Below, piece after piece: positions 51,191 through 63,260 of a DNA stretch of 64,000 nucleotides. A program made the translations under genes and the position numbers. Within the stretch, counting starts at the first letter, position 1. Each line of letters starts with the position of its first letter. The notes beneath the pieces are model-generated. The model was not told where the DNA came from, ran no database searches, and saw only the letters and a program-made list of their open reading frames with translations. The DNA comes from Cymbidium sinense (lineage: Eukaryota > Streptophyta > Magnoliopsida > Asparagales > Orchidaceae): positions 94,273,716 through 94,337,715 of the forward strand of contig CM038229.1 of assembly GCA_021442155.1 (NCBI GenBank), read 5' to 3'.

Positions 51191-53879
51191 AAATTTTGGC
51201 TTAACCCATGGGTAATTTGGTCATACCCTCTTCACATCCACTTGAGGCTTTCCTAAAAGCTCAGGGACCTAAGGAGAGTGGTGCAACCAACCCAATGGGT
51301 TTGGGTCAGCCCAATTGGTCCCTAGACCAAACGACCTATGGGTCAAAATGCAAAATTCAAACTCCCCTCTCAAACTCAAATTCAAGCACATGGGAGGTTG
51401 GCAATCCACTCCTTGGCTCAAACGACCATGTGCACACCCTTAATCAAACAACAACCCATTGCTATGATCAATTGGATCAAAATGGCAAGAGCATTGCGGG
51501 TAGATCCTTCAAGGGGAGATATACTCCCCTAATTCAATTCAATTCTCACTTCCCTTTGTGATTGAAGCTAAGGAACTCGAGCAAGCATCAGAGTATTCCC
51601 AAGCTTCTTAGAGAGGATTTGAAAAACCATTTCTCAATTTTCAGACTTTGAAAATAGGGAAGTCCATTGAAGAGCTAACTTCTTTCCTCAATCTCTCAAC
51701 CAATTGCTCTTGCATACTTCATCGGAGCTAAGTTGAGTGCACCCAAGCTTCCTTTGGAGTTCTCAATGAGGAAGGATTGAATTGGATCAAAGATGAGCTT
51801 AAGCTAAGAGGAGGTGACCCATAGGAAGATCCACTCAACCTCAAGTGCTTCAGCAGGCTTCATCTCAACGAAGCTTCTCCAAGGGAATCAGTGGGTGATC
51901 ACCTTGTGAGGTATGGGATTTTTACCATTAAACTCAATGTGGTGTGGAGCTTTGTGAAAGAAATTTTCACCCCATCAATTTTTGACCGTTGGATTTTGCC
52001 GCTCTTAGCTTAGATGGTGTGGGTTGTCTTTGATTTGAATCCATGCTAGATCGAGCTTGGATCTTCCCTTGATCATGGATGGTCTCTATTGATCAAGGGA
52101 AGAACTTGGAGATCTCATCCATCCACACATTTTAGATGGGCGGTGAGATAATTTTATTGAGATATCTATTATTCATTTTAAAACCGGGAGATCCTGATGA
52201 TCTTTGATCGGATCAGGGATCAAAGCGTGCACCATCACCATCTTGGATTTGACTACTTAAGTAACCCCTCATGCATGATGCATGTAAAACGTCGCACCAC
52301 GCATGCTGAGCGAGGGATTAGTTAAATGCATAATTAATTTCTAATTAACTTAAGGATCTTCTAAAATTCATAACTCCTCTAAAAAATTTGAAAAATATGA
52401 ATTAAAATTCTATGGATAGATAATTAAACCTAGAATATTTTAAAATTAATTTCAATTGGTTTTGAATTATTCTTTTCTCTAAATTTGGGTTTTATTGAAA
52501 GTTTATTTTTGCTAATTACTTTTAATTAGCCTCTGATTAATCCCAAATTTCTTGGGTATGTTTTGGGGATGACTACCTCCCTAATTTTCTTGGGATTTAT
52601 TGAAAGCTTGATTAGAAGAATCACATGAATTTCTTAATTACCCTCCTTATGTAATTAAGGATAATTAAGGTGTAATTAGTGATTTTAACCCATGATTAGG
52701 GTTGATTAAGGTTAGATCCAATAAGTAGGAGGTTTATGGAATATTTTTGTGGCATTTCCCTAAGCTATTCCTAAACCCCTTTTTCTCCTTAATCTCCTCT
52801 TAATTGGGGTTAATTCATTAATTATCCCTTAATTAATTTCTAATAATTCTAAAAGTTCAAAACTTAATTAATCTACTTTGGGTAGATGCTTAGGTGTTTA
52901 ATAGCCTAAGTTCAATTAAGGAAATCAAAACCCAATTCACATGTGTGAAAGGGTGTTTTGAAATTACTTAAGCTAAACCCCTTAGCTTAATTAACTTTTA
53001 ATTATGAGCCAAATTGCATTAGGCCTCTTTCTTATTAGGTGCATTGCAAATTTAAATTCCTTGTGAGTTTTATGTTATCTCATTGGCTCATAATTATTTG
53101 GTTAATTGTTTTGAGGTGGTGTAGGTAAGGGTTAATTAAGTTACTTAATTCATACCTTAACCTAATCAATGCATAAAATGGATCTAATTATCTAAAATTA
53201 AACAAAATATCAAACACATGTGGGAATGGGTTAGGAATAACAAACTCATCTCACCTTTTCAAAATTAAATCAAACTTCAAATAAACAAAATCACTTTGAG
53301 TTCACTTTGATTTATTTTAAATTTTTTATTCTATAAGAATGTCTTTAGGATTTAAGTGAAATGAACTTGTTAACATGCTTTCATTGCTTTTAATCTTTCC
53401 CCAACATGTTAAATTTGTATGTCATGTGGTTTCATGCATTCATATTTTTCAAATTCAAATTTAAAAATGAAATTGTTTACTTTATGTCAAGTTTGTATGT
53501 TGGCTAAAGTAGAAATATGAATGGCTATTATCACTACTAAATCCAAATTATTTTCAAAATACATAAATCAAATACCAAATATGAAAGTATGCTACTTATA
53601 TTTTAATTATGAGTTTGCATGTGATAGATTATAAAGGCATGCTTATCATATGTTTCCTTTCTTTCTTATGTTGGTATAGTTTTGAATAGGAGTTGGTAAG
53701 AAGTAGGGTTCATTTGAAAAGAACCCAACACTTACTTAATTCCATACCCTATTCATCTCTATCACTTAAGAAGGGTTACCTATACTTGCATACATAAATT
53801 GCATAAATAAAATGAATCCATTAAACAACTTTTGCATTCTCCTTTTCTATTTCATTTCTTTTATACATATGTTTGTATT

Positions 53880-53985
53880 TAAGGAAAGTGGTATATTAGT
53901 CTAGACAACCCAAGGTTGAGGCTTTAAGTAGCCTAAGTAGGTCTTGTACCTTACACCTCTGGTTAACAATGGCGTTGTACTCACT
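53880..53985 (-). repeat. 110-bp subrepeat in copy 2
   Basis: On the - strand it reads GCCATTGTTAACCAGAGG, CTACTTAGGCTACTTAAAGC and GTTGTCTAGACTAATATACC, the same order as the subrepeats in copies 1 and 3. Only one unit is evident here. Confidence 0.75.
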
Positions 53986-56363
53986 TATGCCTTTCTTACT
54001 TTCATGTGTGTATGTGAAAATTTGGATAAGGAATCTCTTTCTACTTAAGAAAAATCATGCATATTCAACTTCTAAATTTCCTTAAATGGATTACTTAGCA
54101 TGCATCATAAGTGTGTTAAATACTCTCATTTGTATGTATAGATATTCTTAGGGTCCATCCATATGCATATTATATATGTTGGGAAAGAAATGAAGTAATG
54201 TGTGTTATGTGAATTTTGATTCATTTTATTTAATCTTAAAATGCCTTTCTTTTTGAATAGATTTGTTTAGAGTTCTTCTAAACTTAGGATTAATTAAAGA
54301 TTTAATCAAAACATTCACCTAAACAAAACTAAAATGTGAATCTACTTTAGAAATTACTTAGGTTAGGGAAGGAAAGAAGTTCTCTTCTCTTTCCCTCTCT
54401 TCATAACTTAGTAATTAATTGTAGGATCCACTTAAACTAAATAAAAACATGAAATAAAATCAATCCAAAATAATTAAACAACTCAAATGAATCCCTCCTC
54501 TAAGTTGAACATGTTCTTCACACTTAGAAAATTTGAACCTAAAGCCATAGCTAAGCATACCACACAAGCCTTCAAAGCACACATATTAGCCTAGTCACCA
54601 CTTCTAGCTTTAGGTTAGGTTGGTGCATGGTTTGATGTTTGTTTTTGTTTATGATATATGTTTTAGACTAGATGTTAGGATGTATGCTCATAGAATGAAT
54701 GGTAGGATGTTCTTAGTCTTTCTATTCTTTTCTACTGAGTTTGTGCTTATGGGTGATATCATAAATAAAAATATAAATGCTTTTGCTTGTAGGTGCTTTA
54801 TACCCAAAGCATAATCCATAGGCCAGTGGACTTAGTCACCCATGTGTGGGGTGATAAGTCCAATATACATGCTTGGGATTTGTGTGGTTTGTTTTAGCTA
54901 ACCTTTATTTTTGGTGTTAGTTAGATTTCCACTTTTCCTTTTCATGTAAATTTGTGCAATTAGGTTGTGGAATGATTATTATGGGGATTAGGATGAGCAT
55001 TGGTCATAAGATCCTATCTTATGCACCATGTGAAGTCTTAGCATCTACCTTCCAACCATCCAAAATAAGAACCAAAGAAGAAAGAAGAAATAAAGCTTGA
55101 AGACCCCATAAATAATGAATTCCTTGCTTAATAGTAATTTAATTCATTTATAATCCAAGTTGTATAAGGGTAGAGCTTGGCTACCCACATTTGATATTTT
55201 TTGGGTTTGTGTGGTGGTGCCCACCACGACCTTTTATTCTTTTGATTAGCTTTATAAATTGGATGATGATTTATTTAGCTTTTGCATTAAGTGGCATGCT
55301 TTTCCTAGTTTCTTCCTTGCTTTATGTATGGCCTAGATGTGGATTAGGCTCTTTAGGGAAAAATAAATCTTTTACCCAACTTAACAACTCAAATTAAAAT
55401 AAATAACTCATAACCTCATCTAAAGCTTAGGTTTAAAATCAAGATAAAAGAATTAGCAACCCTTAGCTGGATGAGCATTTCTTTTCTAATATCATGCACA
55501 AATGCATCTTATTTCACTCTTGATTGGAGGGCTTCCACCTTTTCCAGAGAAACTTGGCTTGACCTTTGAGAGCCATGGTGGAAACTCACCTCCTCCCTTC
55601 TCCCATTTTGGCCAATAACCTTCTTTCTCATGCATTACTCATATGAATCCTATTAGCCTGTGTCAAGATAATTGTCCAAAAATAAAAATAAAATGAAATT
55701 TGAATTGCATTAGATTTAGGTCATTTGAAGCATGCCTTTACATGATCTAGTCTCTTTAGGGAGTGAGTTTAAGGACTTAGTCTCTTTCTAAATAAATAAT
55801 AGCCTAGCTATCTTGCATAAGCATAAAGACTTGCCTACATATATTTAAAATCATAGGAGGAGTTAGTTGGCATCCACCCCCAGGCGTTGTAAGTCCAAGC
55901 TGTGGTGGTTTGTCCTCTTTGTGGAGACAAACCAAATACCCATTTTCCTTAGATTTAGGTTGTGCTTTCATCCTGCCAAAGCTCCCTAGATTTAGGTTTG
56001 AGGTTGCTTCTCTCTTTGTGGGCCATAAGCTTAATTCCTCACCTCTTAGGCATTTCCTTAATCTTGTGTTAAGGAATCATAAGTCCTAAATTTCTAATGA
56101 AAATTTAACTCAAACAAACTAAATCAATTTCAAAAATGTAAAGCCCATAGGATAATTTGAGATGCTTGTTAGGTTTCATAACATCATGAGCATCTCTTGC
56201 TTATCTTCCATTTTGGCTTTGATAATAACTTTGATCAATCCCATTTGATCTTCAAAATGAACCAATTGATTGATAGTCCTTTCCTATTGAAATCTTTGAA
56301 GACAATAATTTACCTTAATCGAGAGTTTTCCTAAGGAATCCCCATTTCTTAGGATGTAATTAA

Positions 56364-56383
56364 CTATGGGGCTTGCCCTATAG
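56364..56383. repeat. Hairpin in copy 2 with changed partner in copy 3
   Basis: CTATGGGGC (56364-56372) pairs with GCCCTATAG (56375-56383) with one G-T wobble and a two-base loop. The homologous place in copy 3 (58419-58436) is a different but perfect palindrome. Confidence 0.82.
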
Positions 56384-56639
56384 GGAACTTAATGAACTGA
56401 TTTAAAATAAAACCTTTACTTTTCATGTAAAGTAGGGAAGAATCTCAGACCCATCATCCTTAGGAGTCCTTATTGAGGTGATTAGGTCCATTAAAGGTAG
56501 TGACTTCTATCTTTCAAGATAGTACACTATTTCCTTGATGAGTACTCGATCACTGAATAAGTACATCTATGATCATGCATCTTAAAAGATGAATTTCTAT
56601 AGGCTTGCCTCTTTCATTTCTCCCAATAGATTTGAAAGG

Positions 56640-57800
56640 TGACTCCCATATTAGAAAATTTTCACCACAGGAGTGACTTTGAATTTGATTTAAATTTAGA
56701 ACCCACATTCAACAAATTTAGGTATGTTAAATGGGGTTCAAATGTTTTGGAGCTCTTAATTGATGCTTCCATTAGCTCACAATTGAATTTGATTTTATGT
56801 TTTGGACCCTCATTTAACAAATTTGGGTATGCTAAATGGAGGTCAATTGAATTTGTTTTGGATTTGATTTTGGAATCTTCACTTAGAAAATTTATGTATG
56901 CTAAATGAGATACAAGTGCATGTTTGAAAATAATTTTTGAATGCATTTTGTTATTTGCGATGATGTGTGTCATGTGTTTGATTTGTTGAATTGATTTGAA
57001 AATGGGATCCTTACTTAGAAAATTTTGGTATCTAAGTGATGCCCAATGTGTTTGATGTATTTTGATTTGATTTTGAAAAATGAGACCCTTACTTAACAAA
57101 CTCGGTATATTAAGTAGGGCTCAAGTGTGTTTGATGAGTTTGTTTCATTTTGTTTTGAAAAAAAGAACTTCTATTTAACAAATGTGGTATGTTAAATAAA
57201 GTTCAATATGTTAAATAAAGTTCAAATTATTTTCAATTTTAAAAGTGTCATTTGACAAATTTGGGTATGTCAAATGGTGTTCAAGTGTGTTTGATTTATT
57301 TGTGATTTTAAAAGGGAACTCTACTTAGTAAATGTGGGTATGTTAAGCGAGTCCAATTTGATTTTGATTTTGAAAAGGGAATTCTCATTTGACAAATTTG
57401 GGTATGTCAAATGGAATTCAAATGTTTAATTTTTTTAATGATTTTGGAAAAGGGGACTTCCAGTTAACAAATTTAGGTATGTTAAATGGAAATCAATTAT
57501 ATTTTTTTTTGATTTTCAAAGATGGGATATTTGTGTGTGATGTTTCTTTTGAAAAGAGAAATTCCAACTTAGCACATGTAGGATGTGCTAAATGAAATTT
57601 CAATTTTATGTCATGATCTTGTTTGAAAATAAAATCTTCATTCAACAAGCTTAGGTGTGTTGAATGGAGATTACTATTTTGAAATATGTGCTTTTCAAAA
57701 GGATTTTAAAATTATTTGATTTTAAATTTTTAAAAGAACTCCATGTAACAATCATGGATATTGTTGCAAGAGGTTTGGTTATCTTTAAATGTAGATATTT
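56640..57800. repeat. Hairpin minisatellite: about 12 units with compensating stems
   Basis: Units, typically 62-105 bp apart and most often about 75, carry a short inverted repeat around a loop like AATTTGGGTA. They are joined by TTTTGATTTTGAAAA-like spacers. Starts of left stems: 56706, 56811, 56880, 57013, 57090, 57172, 57249, 57324, 57386, 57461, 57569, 57639. Perfect stems include CATTTGACA/TGTCAAATG (57249-57276 and 57386-57413), TATTTAACA/TGTTAAATA (57172-57198), CATTCAACA/TGTTGAATG (57639-57666), TTAGCACA/TGTGCTAA (57569-57591) and TACTTAA/TTAAGTA (57090-57116). Stems differ between units, yet both sides change together. It sits in the centre of the copy 2/copy 3 inverted pair. Open stretches across it on both strands (145 codons on -, 89 on +) arise from its repetitive wording and show no known domain. 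Confidence 0.88.
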
Positions 57801-58140
57801 TGTCATGTGAATTTTAATTTGAGAAGTGTTATTTGAAATTATATATTTTTTTGCAAAGAGTTTATTTTCTTAAGTATGAAATGAACCTTGCCTCACCAAG
57901 AGAATGGTAAAGAGGTTCTAAATTTTTAGTCATGTCCTTTAATTAATTAAAATTTTTATTTACCTATTGGGGACCCAATAGGGTTTTAAGACCTACATGG
58001 GTGAGGTCTTAAAGCTAAAGGATGTTAGCTAGCTCAACCTAAGATGAAATAGGCTAAGTGCCAAAAAGAAAGATAGTCTTGGAATCATATAAAATACAAG
58101 TCCACTATAGATGTTTGGAGACAATAATTGCTACTAGAGA
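57801..58140. other. Central spacer with two strong palindromes
   Basis: Unique-looking sequence between the hairpin series and copy 3. It holds CCTATTGGG-GA-CCCAATAGG (57963-57982) and TTTAAGACCT (57985-57994) pairing with AGGTCTTAAA (58004-58013). A weaker GAACC/GGTTC pair lies at about 57884-57918. Otherwise nothing was recognised. Confidence 0.75.
57963..58013. repeat. Two adjacent perfect hairpins
   Basis: The first has a nine-pair stem with a two-base loop, the second a ten-pair stem with a nine-base loop; they are two bases apart. There is no U-tract pattern typical of bacterial terminators and no gene nearby. I place them as an extension of the hairpin-rich centre. Confidence 0.88.
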
Positions 58141-58418
58141 TGGAGAGAGAAACCCTCCCCGGTGGAGTAGCTAGAAAAATCTATTTTTTTTTTTAGATGT
58201 GGGACACCAAGATCTTAGGGGTACTTATTAAAATGATGGGGTATGACATTAAGCAAAGATGCAGTATCTCAAAAGATAGAAATCATCACCCTATAATGGA
58301 CATAATCACTAATAAGGACTCCAAAGGCATGATGGGTCTTGAATGTACTAAAGATCTTTCCCCACTTTACATGGAAAAGTAAAGTAGGGTTTATATAAGT
58401 GGGTTTGTTAAGTTCCCT

Positions 58419-58436
58419 ATGGAGGCTAGCCTCCAT
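58419..58436. repeat. Perfect 18-bp palindrome
   Basis: ATGGAGGCTAGCCTCCAT is its own reverse complement. Its homologue in copy 2 (56364-56383) has a different sequence but also pairs. Confidence 0.92.
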
Positions 58437-60736
58437 TGTTAATTACATCTTAAGGGATGTGAATCACTTATGAATACTCTTGATTAAAGTATCAATTAAA
58501 GTCTTCAATGATTTCAAGGCTAGACTATCAAAGGATTAGTTGTATTGGAAAATCAAGTGGGAAAACCCAAGGAGAAGACTTATTATCGAAGCCAAACAAG
58601 TAGGGAATGCTCTTTATACTAGAAACCTAGTGAGCATTTGAACCTATCCTATAATTTGGCTTTATAATTTTGAAATTAAAGAGAAGATCAATAGTGTTAA
58701 AGTTGACATTTCATTAGAAAGCTAGGACTTGTAATCCAACAACACAAGATTGTGGAGATGCTAAGAGGTGAGGATTTATGCTTGTAGCTCAAAGAAAATA
58801 ACCACCTCAGATCTTAAATCTATGGAGCTTTAGCATAAGCCAAAGTGAGGCCTAAATCTAAGCAAAAATGGCATATGGTTTAACTCCATAAGAGAGGATA
58901 AAGCGCTTGTTGGACTTACAATTGCGTGGCGCTAACACCTCCTGCTTTAAATCCATGAAGTCGGTCATATGATTTGTAAGATTAGTTAGGCTATTATTTA
59001 ATTAGAAAAGAAACTAAAGTTCTTAAACCCACTCCTAAGAGACTAGAGCATGAGTGGTATGAGCATATGACTTAGTCTAGTGCAAAATCTTTTCAAATTT
59101 TATTTATTTTGACATAGGCTTTTGGTTTTGATGCCTACATGCATGATGAAATAAGGTTGTTGGCTAAATCAGTAAGAAAGGGTGTTTTCCAACACAAGGG
59201 ATGCCCTCACAAGTCAAGAATTCCACTATCATGCAAGGATGGAAATCCTCTTTTTCAAGTGAAATAATATGATGTGCATGTTGTTGGCCATTCAACATTT
59301 AGTTAAGGGGTTGCTAAATCTTTTAATTATCTTGATTTATGTCCTAGGCTTTATGTGAGGTTATGAATTGCTTAAAACTTTAGTTATGAGTTGTAGTTGG
59401 GTAGAAAGGTTAATTTTTTTCTAAGAGCCTAATCACATTCAGCCACACATTCAAACATCAAACATATAAGGAAACTAAGAAAAGCAAGCCATCATAATTG
59501 TACTTTAAACACAACATCAAACCATTTTATAGCTAACATGTAAAAGAATAATAGGCGGTGCGATAGGGTGTGTGACAACATGAAAAGAAAAATGGGTAGC
59601 GAGCTCTACCCTTATACAACGTGGTACATAAAGAATAATTTGCAATTTACAAATGATAAATGATATGGGGGTCTTCAAGTCTTCATGTCTTCATGTATCT
59701 TCCTCCTTTGATTTGGTTTGCTCCACTTCAAAGGCATCACATGCCTCTAGGACAAAGCCTTCTAGCTAATGCTCATCCTTATACCCTCATAGCACTAATC
59801 ATAATTCTTAATTTAAAATTACATTAAAATGAGAAAAGTAAATCTAACTACACCTACAAGATAGGTGTTAGCTAAACACACATACAACCCAAGCAATTAT
59901 ATTTATAATTTGGACTTAGCACCCTACACATGGGTAACAAACCCACCTATCTTAACTTGGATTATGCTTAGAGGCATAAGCAACTGTAAAAGAGCATTGA
60001 TATTTATTTTTAAGCATCCCTTAAAATAATCCCTATAGAAAACATGATTAGGCTAATCACCTACCATCCAGTCTACAAAACATGCACCTAACATCTAGTC
60101 TAAAATAATACATCAAAAAATAAAACATACATCACACCATGCACCATCTAACATAAGGCTAGAAGTGGTGACTTAATCTAATGTACTAGGCTTTAGAGTT
60201 AAGATTTTCTAAGTGTAGAAAGATTCAACTTAAAGGGTGGTTTCACTTCAAGTGCTTTAATTGATTTGCAAGTTTTAATTTATGTTTTCTTTTGTTTCAT
60301 ATGACCTACACCTAGCAACTAAGTGTTGTAAAGAGAAGAAAGAGGTTACCCTCTTTCATCCCAACCTTAAACCACTTTCTAAAGCATGTTATTTTTATTT
60401 AGTTCTCTTTAGTGAATAGCTTATTACACATTTTAGATTAATACTAAGTTTAGGTTCTCTTTAAATAATTCTATTCAATGTGAAAGGCTTCTCAAGATTA
60501 ATCTAATCGAAATACTATCACATGACACATGCTAAATCATTCATTTCCATCACATGTAACATGCATATGATTAAGTCTTAAGTATACCTACACATATATG
60601 TTTTAGCACACTTGAATGATGGATGTGAGTATGTACATTTGAAGCTTCATATTTCCCCTCGATTGAACTATTTTATCATATTAATTTAAGGCTCTATCTA
60701 AATTCTTATACAAAAAATACATAGGGATGAAATTAA

Positions 60737-61351
60737 ACATGTACATGTCATTAACTAGGGAAGTGAGGTAATCAAATGACCTCCTTGGGGCTAGCTAAAG
60801 CCTCATATTCAGGCTGTCCGGACTATATACCATTACATTCAAACCATATGTAAATTTACATGCATGAACATAAGAAAGAGAGCTCTAAATCACATAATCA
60901 ATTAATTCAATCACTAGAACAATTGCAAATGCATGTATTTTTATTAAAAGGAAGGATTACCAATCTCTAATTAAATACACACATGTATGTATAAAAGACA
61001 TAAGCAAGTATGTGCCTTTGTTAAACAGGGAAGTGAGGTAGTCAAATGACCTCCTTAGGGCTAGCTAAAACCTCATATTCCTAGGATGTCTAGACTATAT
61101 ACCACTTTTCTTAGATAGATACACATGTATTCATAATTTGGAGAATGAAAATCATGCAAAAAATGATATTTAATTTAATTGAATCATTTATGTATATGAA
61201 TTAAAGCCTCATCCAAATTCTAGAATTGAAATATGAAGAATGAAAGCAAATGGAGTATATGCCATTGTTAAACTAGGGAAGTGAGGTAATCAAATGACTT
61301 CCTTGGGGCTAACTAAAGCTTGTATTCCGGATGTCCGACTATATACCCATT
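60737..61351 (+). repeat. Three tandem 110-bp subrepeats in copy 3
   Basis: Units at about 60737-60832, 61002-61102 and 61245-61351 share AGGGAAGTGAGGTA, TCAAATGACCTCCTTGGGG, AAGCCTCATATTC and GACTATATACC. GAGGT and ACCTC inside each unit can pair around the intervening 9 bases. Two units are found in copy 1 and one in copy 2. Confidence 0.85.
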
Positions 61352-62449
61352 AACATTCTCACTTATATAAATCAAAAAATGAATAAAAGGAAAGGAGCTT
61401 CACTTCATACATTTAAGCTATAATCACATACATCTCCTATGTATTTATAACTAGCATTCATAGCATATGTAACCATTCATTTCTAAGCTTTGGAAAATAC
61501 ATTTGGATTTAATAGTGATAATAATACATATTTTAAAATAAATCAACACATGCAAGCTTGACATAAAGGAAAACCATTTGATTTAATTAATTTTGAAAAG
61601 ATGAATGATTTTAAATGACATACATAATTTAACATGATTAGAAAGAAATTAATAATCATAAACATGTGATTTCAATCAATTAAATTAATTCTAAGGATAA
61701 TCAAATCATGTTAAGATAACCAATTTAAGCATTAATTAACCCTTGCTAAAGAAAATTTCTAAAATTGAGCAAAATCATCACAAATAAAAGAACCTAAGGA
61801 CTATGGTTGTTGAAAATTACCTCCAGGATGATTTTGGTGGTGGTGATGATCGAGCTCTGAGGATAAGAAGCTTTGGAATGGGTTCCGGCTCTTACTTCAC
61901 TTGAATAATGTATCCACCAATGGTCACCACTTCCTTATAAATCCACTTGATTTTGATAGATTTTGCTCAAAACCAAGTGGGAATGGTTGCTGGTTGGTTT
62001 GGGAGCTTTAGAAGACTGAAATGAGTGTGTGAGGTAGAGTTTTGCCTCTCTATTTCTATCTCCTTGCAATGGCCAAAATGACCTCATTCATGGTGATTGG
62101 CTCCAAGTGGGTGTCCTTGGCTTGGGTGGTTGGGATTCTCCTTAGGTGGCTTAATTTGGTTGTCCAAGGCATGGGAGGTGGGCTATGAAGGACAAGTGGG
62201 TGTCCTAGCAAAGGGAAGTGGAGGTCCTTCATGAAGTCTTCCAATGGGGCGGGGGAGGTGATTTCCCTCCCCATGAGTCATGGCTGACCCAACCACCTCT
62301 TGGATCAGGTTGGACAGTGTTCTTGGAGCTAAGTGGACCTATGGATGAGTGTTAAGTGGCCAAGGAAGAGAAATGACTATTTACATAGGTGTTTTATCTT
62401 ATGTGATACCCAACCAAGGGTAGAGTGGTCATTTAGCATTGAATTTGAT

Positions 62450-63260
62450 TTAGGCTGATTTGAAATGAGTCAAAGTGAGTTGGACCAAATTTCATGTCAT
62501 TTGGAGTTTATTTGGTTAGGTTTGGCTCAATTTTACCCATTTGGGTCAAATTGGATCAAAATGGGTTAGGTTGACCAATTGGTCAAATTGGTCAAACCAA
62601 GGGTTAGGTCAAGTTCATATGACTATTTGGAGAGCATTGCATGCTTTGGTTTGATTTAATTTGGATTTAATTTGGGTCAATTGACATAAAGGTTCAAATT
62701 AGATCAAACCAAATTAAATCCAAATTAATCCAAGTTGACCCAAATTGACATAAAGGGTCAACTTGGGTCAAGAGGGCTATTTGGGCTAGGTTTGGCTCAA
62801 TTGAAGGTCAAGTCATGTTTAAATGTTGATTTTGTGTTGATTTGAATCATTGGTTTCAATGGATTTGGCTTAGGTTGTAATTTGGCTAGTTTGGGTTCAT
62901 ATAGGCTAAAGGGTTGACTTGGTCAATGGGCTAGGTTGACTTGGTTTGACCTAATTTATATCAATTGATCATCCTAGGGTGATCAACAATCATGACATAA
63001 AGTTTGGATTAGCTTAATTCACTTTGATTTGGATTGAATTGGATTTTGGTTCATGTAGGTCAAATTGGCCACTTTAGGTCAAGTGAACCAATTGGATTTA
63101 GTTGGCTTGATTTTGGGTTGAGTTTGATTTAGTTGAGTTTATATATGAATTTGATATTGATATATAAATTCAATTACAATTGGTTTGGATTCAAATGAGT
63201 TTTGGTTCATTTGAATATTTCAAGTCAAATGGGCTAGGTTGGGTTTGACTTGGGTTGATT
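62450..63260. repeat. TTGACC/GGTCAA-rich tail of copy 3, with inverted repeats
   Basis: Same wording as 50200-51190. It contains the 16-base palindrome TTGACCAATTGGTCAA (62571-62586), a 20-pair inverted repeat (62656-62675 with 62709-62728) and an 11-pair one, CAAGTTGACCC (62731-62741) with GGGTCAACTTG (62755-62765). No gene seen. Confidence 0.82.

Larger units (their letters stand above)
48556..56640 (-). repeat. Flanking repeat, copy 2 (inverted)
   Basis: Read on the - strand it follows copy 3 from head (near 56540) to tail (48556). Paired landmarks: 56540-55920 with 58200-58880; 55900-55560 with 58911-59230; 54720-54590 with about 60040-60165; 49080-48890 with about 63700-63890. It is longer than copy 3 because it carries a 178-bp tandem array and extra AT-rich sequence. 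Content by stretch (+ coordinates): 48556-49130 tail; 49130-49960 tandem array; 50000-51190 TTGACC-rich; 51190-52330 mixed sequence with small fortuitous open frames; 52330-53350 AT-rich; 53350-54590 with one 110-bp subrepeat; 54590-56640 head. No gene was recognised. It looks old: alignment to copy 3 needs many indels. Confidence 0.85.

Noticed and set aside
51208..51561. 117-codon open frame and an overlapping 64-codon frame (51338-51532)
   Set aside because: Inside flanking repeat copy 2, with no recognisable domain and not preserved at full length in copy 3. Recorded only as a weak finding.
54620..55397. Two short hydrophobic open frames (54620-54814, 55191-55397)
   Set aside because: T-rich repeat sequence gives Phe/Leu-rich peptides that mimic membrane segments; the homologous parts of copies 1 and 3 are not open.
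56662..57099. 145-codon open frame on the - strand, overlapping an 89-codon frame on + (56639-56908)
   Set aside because: Both lie in the hairpin minisatellite and consist of repeated Leu/Asn/Lys-rich wording created by the repeats. No domain or homologue is recognisable.
57963..58013. Intrinsic transcription terminator
   Set aside because: Eukaryotic repeat context, no upstream gene and no T-tract following the stems.
57389..58382. Open frames at 57389-57595 and 58197-58382
   Set aside because: One lies in the hairpin series, the other in the head of copy 3; the complement of copy 2 does not keep the latter. No domain.
62056..62274. 72-codon open frame on -
   Set aside because: Proline-rich, inside copy 3, no family recognised; most likely fortuitous.
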